Positions 6,995-11,830 of a stretch of 11,830 nt of DNA are shown piece by piece. The stretch comes from Treponema sp. UBA6852 (GTDB lineage: Bacteria > Spirochaetota > Spirochaetia > Treponematales > Treponemataceae). The DNA lies in NCBI GenBank assembly GCA_002449305.1, contig DKDI01000023.1:26842-38671 (forward strand), written 5' to 3'. The number at the start of each line of letters is the position of its first letter. The first letter of the stretch is position 1. The notes below the pieces were generated by a model that was given only the letters and a program-made list of their open reading frames with translations, had not been told where the DNA came from and made no database searches. A program made the position numbers and the translations under genes.

Positions 6995-8213
6995 CGGTAT
7001 CTAGCAGCAAATCTTTTATATTTACCGCGTTGACTTTGATATTTTCATTCTTGATATTAATTTTTAATGGGAAATTCTCATGGACATTGCATACAATATA
7101 TGCAGAAAGAGGATTCAGCTCCGCAGGAATATTTGTAATTGCCAGCAATCGTTCATAGAACTTTTTTATTCCAGAAGCATCATCAGACTTCGGATTTTCC
7201 GTAAGCTTGGATTCTATCAAACGGCAGCCTGCGCCAATTTCAAGAAAATCAATTTCTGTCTGAGAAATATCACGGTAATAACAAAGCTGTTTTTTGTTTC
7301 CATTAAGCTTATTGTTTTTCCTTAATTCAGCAAACACAGCTGTTTCAAAAATACTTCCTGCAAAAGGAGAAATTTTCAGTTTTTCTTTTTCAATTCCCAA
7401 AAGCCAGCATAAAAGCCCAGTATCGTTAAAATAAACTTTAGGGGTTTTTACAATCCGCTTTCCAACGTTACCAAACCACGGCTGCAAAAATGTAATTTGC
7501 CCTGAAGTTTCAAGAACACTAAGCCATGAAGCAACAGTTTTTGAACTTATGCCAAGCGAATTGCCTATTTCCGCCATATCCAGTATTTGAGCGTTTCGGA
7601 CTGCAAGCAAGCGAATGAACTGTTCAAAAGTCCGTAAATTTGAAACATTTACAAGTTGACGCACATCGCGCTCAAGGTAAGTTGCAAGATAACTTGAAAA
7701 AAACATATCAAGCGGAAAATCTGGCTCACGTGTAAGCTCAGGAAATCCGCCGCGGAAAATAAAAGTTTCAAAATTAGCTGGATTTTCATCTGAAAAACAC
7801 GGAGCATTTTTGTATTCCGCCCAAGAAAGTCCTTCAAGTTCCATTACACAAGTTCTTCCTGCAAGGCTTTCTGAAATATTTTTCATCAATTCGAACTTTT
7901 GACTTCCTGTAAGAACAATCTGTCCCATATTATGCCGCTCATTATCAAGCCGTTCCTTTAAAAACCTGAAAAGTTTAGGCGCATACTGAACTTCATCAAC
8001 AATAAGAGGACTTTTATATTTTTCGAAAAAAATTTCAGGAGTTTCATCCGCAAGAGCCGCAATACTCGGCAAATCAAGAGAAACATAATTATATTCCGGC
8101 AGAAGAGAACGCAAAAGTGTTGTTTTTCCTGTCTGACGAGCACCAGTTAAAGTTATACACGGAAAATACTTCAATGCACTTTTTACTTGACTTCCAAATT
8201 TTCTGTCAATCAT
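6984..8213 (-). CDS. AAA_14/DUF4143 family ATPase
   Basis: This 409-residue protein is of the widespread ATP-binding AAA_14 plus DUF4143 type. The Walker A motif is GARQTGKT at 24-31, Walker B is PLIVDEVQ at 69-76 and a sensor-like LTGSQ is at 101-105. A winged-helix region follows (about 195-240: RLLAVRNAQILDMAEIGNSLGISSKTVASWL). The C-terminal DUF4143 part has YFNDTGLLCWLLG, then FETAVFAELRKN, CYYRDISQTEIDFLEI and RLIESKL, which has the acidic and lysine pattern of PD-(D/E)xK nuclease-like folds. The cellular role of the family is not established. The gene is full length, starts at an ATG just after a good promoter and is followed 25 bp later by hflK. Confidence 0.92.
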   Translation of the reverse strand: MIDRKFGSQVKSALKYFPCITLTGARQTGKTTLLRSLLPEYNYVSLDLPSIAALADETPEIFFEKYKSPLIVDEVQYAPKLFRFLKERLDNERHNMGQIVLTGSQKFELMKNISESLAGRTCVMELEGLSWAEYKNAPCFSDENPANFETFIFRGGFPELTREPDFPLDMFFSSYLATYLERDVRQLVNVSNLRTFEQFIRLLAVRNAQILDMAEIGNSLGISSKTVASWLSVLETSGQITFLQPWFGNVGKRIVKTPKVYFNDTGLLCWLLGIEKEKLKISPFAGSIFETAVFAELRKNNKLNGNKKQLCYYRDISQTEIDFLEIGAGCRLIESKLTENPKSDDASGIKKFYERLLAITNIPAELNPLSAYIVCNVHENFPLKINIKNENIKVNAVNIKDLLLDTVVF

Positions 8214-8222
8214 ACTTCAGAT

Positions 8223-8251
8223 ATTATGAAATTCAATTCCCGATTTGTCAA
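8223..8251 (-). promoter_or_regulatory. Promoter of the ATPase gene
   Basis: On the minus strand TTGACA (8246-8251) and CATAAT (8223-8228) have a 17-bp spacer. Only nine bases separate the -10 from the ATG at 8213, so the message would have almost no leader. This matches the lack of a convincing Shine-Dalgarno. The flanking 8252-8424 holds no other feature I can support. Confidence 0.65.
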
Positions 8252-8424
8252 CAAGATGGTGCTCTATTTCTTTCCTTCTCAATTTTTTTCTTTTATACTG
8301 AAACCCTTGCTCTGTTAGTTTGCAACAATCTTACAAGAAAATGCGGAAGAAAAAAGGTAGCGTTCCATAGAAGAAAAGCCATCCTTGCTTAATCTGCGCC
8401 TAATGCTTTATTAAGTTAGAAATC

Positions 8425-8519
8425 AACTTAAAAATGTTTTAAAATTAACTTAATTTCACTTTGTTTTTAACTTAAAAACGTCTTGAAATTAACTTAATTT
8501 TACTTTGATTTTAACTTAA
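8425..8519. repeat. Array of five AACTTAA boxes with exact 22-bp spacing
   Basis: AACTTAA starts at 8425, 8447, 8469, 8491 and 8513, always 22 bp apart. Copies 1, 3 and 5 continue as AACTTAAAAA, and copies 2 and 4 as ATTAACTTAATTT. This makes a higher-order 44-bp unit: 8425-8468 and 8469-8512 match at 39 of 44 positions, and a third unit fades after 8520. An inverted TTAAGTT lies at 8411-8417. The array ends about 47 bp before the -10 box of the second porin gene, so a regulator operator array or bent-DNA element is likely. Confidence 0.88.
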
Positions 8520-8566
8520 AAATATTTTGATATAAAGTTTATTTCATTGCTAAATAAAACTGATTT

Positions 8567-8572
8567 TATAAT
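8567..8572 (+). promoter_or_regulatory. -10 box of the second porin gene
   Basis: A perfect TATAAT lies here. The best -35 match is poor (TTCATT at 8543-8548, 18-bp spacer), which would suit an activator-dependent promoter served by the 22-bp array. Transcription would begin near 8579, leaving a leader of about 212 nt. Confidence 0.5.
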
Positions 8573-8600
8573 ATCTCTATATATATTCCTTTGTTCCGAA

Positions 8601-8786
8601 AGCCTCCCCCAAGATTTAAGTCATAAGCAGTGCGGTTCCTGCCTAAAATAGCGTCAGAAACTGCACTGCAAGTTTGCCCGGTGGCAAACTTGTTCAATCG
8701 ACTACTGTTTTTTACTGCGTTGCAAAACAGCCTGTTTAAATCTTATCGATGCCAAAGCACCGCTAAGATTTAAACATAAGGAGGCT
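8601..8786 (+). promoter_or_regulatory. Structured 5' leader with anti-Shine-Dalgarno, candidate cis-regulatory RNA
   Basis: AGCCTCC (8601-8607) is the exact complement of GGAGGCT (8780-8786), which contains the porin ribosome site AAGGAGG (8778-8784, seven bases before the ATG). Between them lie four hairpins: 8627-8637 with 8659-8669 (11 bp, one G-U); 8669-8678 with 8683-8692 (perfect 10 bp, loop CGGT); 8705-8711 with 8724-8730 (7 bp); and 8734-8745 with 8764-8775 (perfect 12 bp). The left arm of the last one can instead pair through 8736-8744 with AAGATTTAA at 8611-8619, a mutually exclusive choice. I recognise no known riboswitch family. The helices are seen in the sequence; the switching role is inferred. 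Confidence 0.6.
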
Positions 8787-8791
8787 AAGAG

Positions 8792-10021
8792 ATGAAAAAG
8801 ACTCTTATCGCGGTCGCAGCGGCTGCCGCACTTACAGCAACTTCTGCTTTCGCAGAAATCACATTCGGCATGTGGACAAAGGCAGTTCTCGTGCCTGTAG
8901 CAAATGATGGCGAGGACTACAAAGCTGGTCTTACACAGGCATGGGGCGGAGCAGCGCGTACAGCAGGACTTAGTGTTGCAGGTGTAAACGAAGAAGGAAC
9001 TGCAGGATACACATTTGAAATCCGTGACCAGGCAGGCGAAGACAAAATCGCTCATGGAGACAGAAGCGTTCTTTGGGTAAAGCCTGTTGAGCAGTTCAAG
9101 CTCTCTGTAGGATATTTCGATGATGGAGACAACGGACTCAGACAGGGAAGTGGATTTGGAGCATGGGACTGGCTTCGTCCAAAACAGACAACAGATTTGG
9201 TGTTCAACGGTGATAACGCAATTATGGATGGAAAAAGCGGAGACGGCTTGATGGCTGAAATTCTTCCAGTTGACGGCCTAAAGGTAATAGCAAACATTCC
9301 GTTCCTTAAAACTGGCGAATACATACAGGATGCCTATGACATCTATAAAAAGACACAGATTGGCGCGGCATATACAATCGACGGAACTGGAACTTTAAAA
9401 GTTCTTTGGACTGGCGTAAGCGAAGAATCTAAAATTGCTGATAAAAAATACGACTACACAGGAAAAATCGGCGTTGCATTTAACCTTACAGCAGTTGAAA
9501 ACCTGAGCCTTGCAATTGGCGCAAAATTCGACATCGTTGATGAAGATTATAAAATCGATGATCTCATGAACGCCAAAGAAAAAGGTTTTGGTGAGTGGGG
9601 TGGAGCAAAGAATAAGGCATACTTCGCTTTGAATGCTGGTTACCAGGTTTCAGATGCCATGAAGGTTTCTCTTGCTGGTGGTGTAAAACTCTTCAAGAAC
9701 TCTGGCTTTGATCCAAAATGGGGAATCGGTGCAGGTGTTGACTACGTAATTATGGAAGGTCTTACATTGAACACAGATTTACGCTATATAAGCGAAACAA
9801 AGTACAGCAAGGATGGTATTAAGGTTGATGGCAAAGACGATGCTGTTTCTTTCCTCGTAGGCGTTTCAAAAGGCTTCAGCAACGGCTCTCTTGGAGTAGG
9901 ATTTGAAGGCGTTACAAACGGTGCAGGATTCTCAGAAATTTCTGCCGGAACAGACAAGAACGGCAAAGTTCATGACGGATTCATGTGGTGTGTTCCTGTT
10001 GTGCTCACATTTAGCTTCTAA
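8792..10021 (+). CDS. Treponema-type outer-membrane beta-barrel (porin-like) protein, complete
   Basis: This 409-residue exported protein is a paralog of the one at 1-1157. Residues 1-21 (MKKTLIAVAAAAALTATSAFA) are a classic signal peptide with cleavage before EITFG. The mature part is Gly-, aromatic- and Asp-rich with alternating strands. It shares LWVKPVEQ, WDWLRP, GLMAEILPVDGL, NAGYQVSDAMKVSL, GIGAGVDYVIMEGLTLNTDLRY and SFLVGVSKG.SNGS.GVGFEG with the paralog. It ends in VLTFSF, the C-terminal Phe expected for BAM-assembled barrels. The start is fixed by AAGGAGG seven bases upstream. The substrate is unknown; a surface porin is inferred. It has an unusually elaborate upstream region (22-bp array, long folded leader) and a terminator at 10056-10084. 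Confidence 0.92.
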   Translation: MKKTLIAVAAAAALTATSAFAEITFGMWTKAVLVPVANDGEDYKAGLTQAWGGAARTAGLSVAGVNEEGTAGYTFEIRDQAGEDKIAHGDRSVLWVKPVEQFKLSVGYFDDGDNGLRQGSGFGAWDWLRPKQTTDLVFNGDNAIMDGKSGDGLMAEILPVDGLKVIANIPFLKTGEYIQDAYDIYKKTQIGAAYTIDGTGTLKVLWTGVSEESKIADKKYDYTGKIGVAFNLTAVENLSLAIGAKFDIVDEDYKIDDLMNAKEKGFGEWGGAKNKAYFALNAGYQVSDAMKVSLAGGVKLFKNSGFDPKWGIGAGVDYVIMEGLTLNTDLRYISETKYSKDGIKVDGKDDAVSFLVGVSKGFSNGSLGVGFEGVTNGAGFSEISAGTDKNGKVHDGFMWCVPVVLTFSF

Positions 10022-10055
10022 TTCTACCCGCAATTTGCGTTTGACTTAGTAATGC

Positions 10056-10084
10056 AAAAAGCCTCCCTTCTGGGAGGCTTTTTT
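10056..10084 (+). terminator. Rho-independent terminator of the second porin
   Basis: The stem AAAAAGCCTCCC (10056-10067) pairs with GGGAGGCTTTTT (10072-10083) around TTCT, in a T-run ending at 10084. It differs from the first porin's terminator hairpin by one loop base. Confidence 0.92.
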
Positions 10085-10106
10085 GTTAAATAGGGGTAAT
10101 TTCCAG

Positions 10107-10134
10107 TTGACTATCTTATCAAAAATGATAAAAT
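10107..10134 (+). promoter_or_regulatory. Promoter with overlapping operator for the first toxin-antitoxin module
   Basis: TTGACT (10107-10112) and TAAAAT (10129-10134) are 16 bp apart. The inverted repeat TTATCA-AAAA-TGATAA (10116-10131) covers the spacer and -10, as expected for autorepression by the XRE antitoxin. The -10 ends six bases before the toxin ATG, so the message is probably leaderless. Confidence 0.6.
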
Positions 10135-10140
10135 ATATTT

Positions 10141-10415
10141 ATGGAGCATAAAGAGTATCAGGTTGTCTGGAAAAAGAAAATAGACAAGCAAATAAAAAAG
10201 CTTCCGGCTGATGTCAAGAACAGATTCTTGCTTCTTGCAAGAGACTTAAGAAAAAAGGAGCGGTTCTGCCGGAATGGGACAGATACTCAAAACTTTCTAA
10301 AGATTTTTATCATTGCCACCTTGGATACAGCTGGTGCGCGGTCTGGCATTGGGAAAAAGAGGCAATCGTTGTGGAGGTAACCTATGTTGGTAGCAGAGAA
10401 AACTCACCATATTAA
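10141..10415 (+). pseudogene. RelE/HigB-like toxin interrupted by a -1 frame change at A_AAA_AAG
   Basis: The ATG frame encodes the normal N-terminus of a RelE/HigB-type ribosome-dependent mRNA interferase (QVVWKKKIDKQIKKLPADVKNR..LLARDLRKK, residues 1-39). It then loses homology and stops at 10380. Moving to the -1 frame at 10251-10257 restores the family C-terminus to a TAA at 10413-10415: EWDRYSKLSKDFYHCHL, WCAVWHWEKEAIVVEV and YVGSRENSPY. The joined product is 91 residues, a normal length. The junction is exactly A AAA AAG in phase, the classical bacterial -1 slippery heptamer. It is therefore either a one-base deletion in an A-run or a recoded gene. The toxin lies upstream of its antitoxin, as in HigBA modules, and overlaps it by 32 bp. 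Confidence 0.75.
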
Positions 10416-10764
10416 CACATATATCTATGGTCAGGGCTCTGACTATGTGATTCAGATTCTACGTGAAAAGCTGCCGGATATTCAGGTGCTGCAGGAAGAG
10501 GAAGTCTCTTCGGATGATGAGGATTACATAAATTCCAAAGACAGCGAAATTATGAAAGAGATTGAGCGCCAAATAAAACCAGGCGATGTCCTCAAAATCC
10601 GAAGGGAAAACAAGGAGTGGTCTCAGGCAGACCTTTCTCAACGTTCCGGCATCGCTGTTCCGAATATTTCCCTGATGGAAGCAGGCAAACGTCCAATAGG
10701 CGCAAGAACAGCAAAAAAACTCTCGCTGGCTTTAGGTTGCGATGTTTCCGACTTCATAAAATAA
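10384..10764 (+). CDS. XRE-family antitoxin of the first module
   Basis: This is a 126-residue protein. Residues 1-62 are a variable N-part, acidic in the middle (EEEVSSDDEDY), expected to wrap the toxin. Residues 67-124 form a Cro/CI-type helix-turn-helix (KIRRENKEWSQADLSQRSGIAVPNISLMEAGKRPIGARTAKKLSLALGCDVSDFI). It should neutralise the adjacent RelE/HigB-like toxin and repress the promoter at 10107-10134. The ATG is supported by GGAGG at 10373-10377, six bases upstream and inside the toxin gene. The reading frame is intact, unlike the toxin's. Confidence 0.85.
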   Translation: MLVAEKTHHINTYIYGQGSDYVIQILREKLPDIQVLQEEEVSSDDEDYINSKDSEIMKEIERQIKPGDVLKIRRENKEWSQADLSQRSGIAVPNISLMEAGKRPIGARTAKKLSLALGCDVSDFIK

Positions 10765-10781
10765 AAGCAAGCTTATTGACT

Positions 10782-11150
10782 ATGGAAAAATAAAATTGAC
10801 AGATTACAACGCGGTAGAGTATCTGAACACAGAAAGGCTACCTTGACTATGTGGCGAAGAAAGTCACTACGGAAGAGCTAATCGAAGCGATAAAAACAGT
10901 CGCTATGGCAAAAGGAATGACTAAGACAGCAAAGGAAACAGGAATCTCCCGCAGCGGACTTTACAAGGCTCTGTCTCCAAATGTAAATCCCACAATAGAC
11001 ACATTGGTCAAAATTGCAAAGCCCATAGGATACAATCTGAACAGCTCCTTTTTGTGTTTTAAATATATGTTGTTTCTAAGTGATGTTAGTAATTTAGGAA
11101 ATAGCTTAGTGTATCGCTGGAAGTTTTTCCAGTTTTATTTTATAGCCTAG
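10782..11150 (+). pseudogene. Orphan HigA-type addiction-module antidote, frame-disrupted
   Basis: The longest clean frame begins at a GTG (10851) without a ribosome site. It covers AKKVTTEELIEAIKTVAMAKGMTKTAKETGISRSGLYKALSPNVNPTIDTLVKIAKPIGYNL, the helix-turn-helix of putative addiction-module antidote proteins. The missing N-terminus is present upstream in another frame at 10796-10834 (LTDYNAVEYLNTE). Reaching the clean frame needs one base removed near 10833-10835, and reaching the natural ATG at 10782 needs one base added in the A-run at 10785-10789. No toxin accompanies it. After about residue 64 of the clean frame the tail looks non-homologous and runs into the convergent gene. It is probably a remnant. 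Confidence 0.6.
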
Positions 11151-11384
11151 GCAGTTGAGCACTGAAGTAAAGGTTGTAAGAGTTACTCTTTCTGCGTCCT
11201 TAGAGCGGAGTTTTTGGATTACTGTTGGAGAAACATGAGCCTTCTTTGCAAGCTCCCGGACAGAAATATTTTCCTCCTCCATTTTTTCAAGCATAAACTC
11301 AGAAAGAAGAAAGTCATTGTATTCCTTGTCATAAATAGGTTTCTGCCCTGGATGCTCATCAAAAAATTTGTCGAATGTTGTCAT
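11106..11384 (-). CDS. XRE-family antitoxin of the second module
   Basis: This 92-residue protein starts at the ATG at 11382-11384, preceded by an excellent AAGGAGG site (11392-11398) with about seven bases of spacing. Residues 38-86 (EENISVRELAKKAHVSPTVIQKLRSKDAERVTLTTFTSVLNCLGYKIKLEKL) form a helix-turn-helix of the HigA type. The N-part (FDKFFDEHPGQKPIYDKEYNDFLLSEF) would contact the toxin. The frame is also open upstream into the toxin remnant, so a 161-residue fusion from the ATG at 11591 is possible. The strong internal site argues that free antitoxin is made. Confidence 0.8.
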   Translation of the reverse strand: MTTFDKFFDEHPGQKPIYDKEYNDFLLSEFMLEKMEEENISVRELAKKAHVSPTVIQKLRSKDAERVTLTTFTSVLNCLGYKIKLEKLPAIH

Positions 11385-11591
11385 TTTGAATCCTCCTTTA
11401 TTTCTGAACTTTGTGCAGTCCATTATTTTCCCAAAGTCGCCCATTCGCTGGCATAGCATCAAAAATTTCCGCTTTTGAGTTAAGTCGCATTCCTGAAAAT
11501 AATCAAAAGGCTGGCTGTTTCCTTTAGAGTCAAAGTACCATTCGATTTGGAAAAACAAGCCCTCATAGATTACGCAGTCTTCCTTGGTCAT
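11385..11591 (-). pseudogene. HigB/Gp49-like toxin, C-terminal half deleted
   Basis: The N-terminal 66 residues (YEGLFFQIEWYFDSKGNSQPFDYFQ, LTQKRKFLMLCQRMGDFGKIMDCTKFRNKG) match the start of phage Gp49-like/HigB toxins, which usually run to about 100-115 residues. After TKFRN, where the family continues into its catalytic C-terminal strands, the sequence passes straight into the antitoxin's ribosome site with no stop. An in-frame internal deletion is the simplest reading. The start is the ATG at 11589-11591; a TTG two codons upstream is less likely. Confidence 0.65.
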
Positions 11592-11597
11592 CAGCAA

Positions 11598-11626
11598 ACT
11601 GTATCATATATATGGTACAGTGTCAA
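11598..11626 (-). promoter_or_regulatory. Promoter and operator of the second module
   Basis: On the minus strand TTGACA (11621-11626) and TACAGT (11598-11603) have 17-bp spacing. The spacer and -10 hold a 22-bp near-palindrome (11599-11620), CTGTA..CATATATATG..TACAG, with one mismatched pair: a likely antitoxin operator. Six bases separate the -10 from the ATG at 11591. Confidence 0.6.
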
Positions 11627-11689
11627 ATTTTATATCTTATTATAAAAAATAAATAAATTTTCTTTCTTCTGCAAAAAAATATAAAAATC

Positions 11690-11719
11690 AACAAGTTTTT
11701 GTGATTGCAAAAACTTGTT
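11690..11719 (-). terminator. Hairpin, possible second terminator for a minus-strand gene beyond the right edge
   Basis: There is a perfect 12-bp stem, 11690-11701 with 11708-11719, around a six-base loop. On the minus strand it is followed by a T-rich run (GATTTTTATATTTTTTT). The rest of 11627-11743 is AT-rich without a gene. Confidence 0.45.
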
Positions 11720-11743
11720 ATACTTACAAATTTTACCCTATTT

Positions 11744-11783
11744 AAAAGCAAAAAGCCTCCCTTCCGGGAGGCTTTTTGCTTTT
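11744..11783 (-). terminator. Porin-type rho-independent terminator, minus-strand orientation
   Basis: A perfect 18-bp stem (11744-11761 with 11766-11783, loop TTCC) has GCCTCCC/GGGAGGC at its core, as in the two porin terminators. Flanking similarity to the first porin's 3' region (11766-11791 against 1256-1281, one mismatch in 26) shows it is oriented to end a minus-strand transcript, although the symmetric stem could work both ways. Confidence 0.8.
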
Positions 11784-11795
11784 GTCAGCACCGCC

Positions 11796-11830
11796 GCTAG
11801 TTTGCAATGCAAACTAGCAGAGATAAAACG
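11796..11830 (-). other. 3' UTR hairpin of a presumed minus-strand porin gene lying outside the window
   Basis: A perfect 10-bp stem (11796-11805 with 11809-11818, loop AAT) occupies the place of the 1191-1215 hairpin after the first porin. It is followed at 11819-11830 by the reverse complement of CGTTTTATCTCT, which is 1179-1190. The stop codon would lie just outside the window. Confidence 0.6.

Noticed and set aside
8117..8392. A 91-codon plus-strand frame upstream of the porin
   Set aside because: It overlaps the ATPase gene start, has no ribosome site and encodes Phe/Leu-rich non-descript sequence; a chance frame.
8425..8519. CRISPR array
   Set aside because: The regular 22-bp pitch leaves no unique spacers, the boxes are only 7-10 bp, the intervals are themselves repeated, and no cas gene is present.
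8601..8791. A known riboswitch class in the porin leader
   Set aside because: I could not match any conserved core of the common metabolite riboswitches; only the helices themselves are supported.

Overview
The window looks like a chromosomal segment of a gut- or host-associated Treponema (Spirochaetota). The main reason is the two outer-membrane beta-barrel paralogs, which have a signal peptide, repeated aromatic/glycine beta-strands and a C-terminal Phe and read like treponemal major porin-type proteins. The hflK-hflC pair and the AT-rich, hairpin-rich spacers fit this. The genus is inferred from protein character alone; no rRNA or other marker is present.

Layout. 1-1157 is the 3' part of a first porin-like gene, followed by a string of hairpins and a strong terminator. 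1300-1773 has no gene but holds two related palindromic repeats, one intact with 20-bp terminal inverted repeats and one decayed. 1774-8213 is all on the minus strand: a stand-alone biotin-dependent carboxyltransferase subunit with its own promoter, and upstream of it a tight cluster of an ATPase/DUF4143 protein, hflK, hflC and a novel single-pass membrane protein coupled to hflC by an ATGA overlap. 8214-8791 is a long regulatory region holding a promoter for the ATPase gene, an array of five AACTTAA boxes exactly 22 bp apart, a -10 box, and a roughly 200-nt leader of hairpins whose first segment is complementary to the Shine-Dalgarno of the next gene. 8792-10021 is the complete second porin, with a terminator nearly identical to that of the first.

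10100-11630 is a cluster of toxin-antitoxin remnants. A RelE/HigB-like toxin is broken (or recoded) by a -1 shift at an A_AAA_AAG heptamer, and its XRE antitoxin is intact. Next comes a frame-disrupted orphan HigA-type antidote. On the opposite strand lies a second module whose toxin has lost its C-terminal half and runs in frame into an intact antitoxin. The two modules that keep toxin sequence each have a damaged toxin and an intact antitoxin. The right edge (11744-11830) carries, on the minus strand, the same terminator and 3' hairpin block found after the first porin, so a third porin paralog probably ends just beyond the window.

How the genes work together: hflK and hflC should form the inner-membrane SPFH complex that restrains the FtsH protease, and the coupled membrane protein is a candidate partner. 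The carboxyltransferase belongs to propionyl/methylmalonyl-CoA metabolism. The porins are the cell-surface component and appear to be under elaborate transcriptional and translational control.
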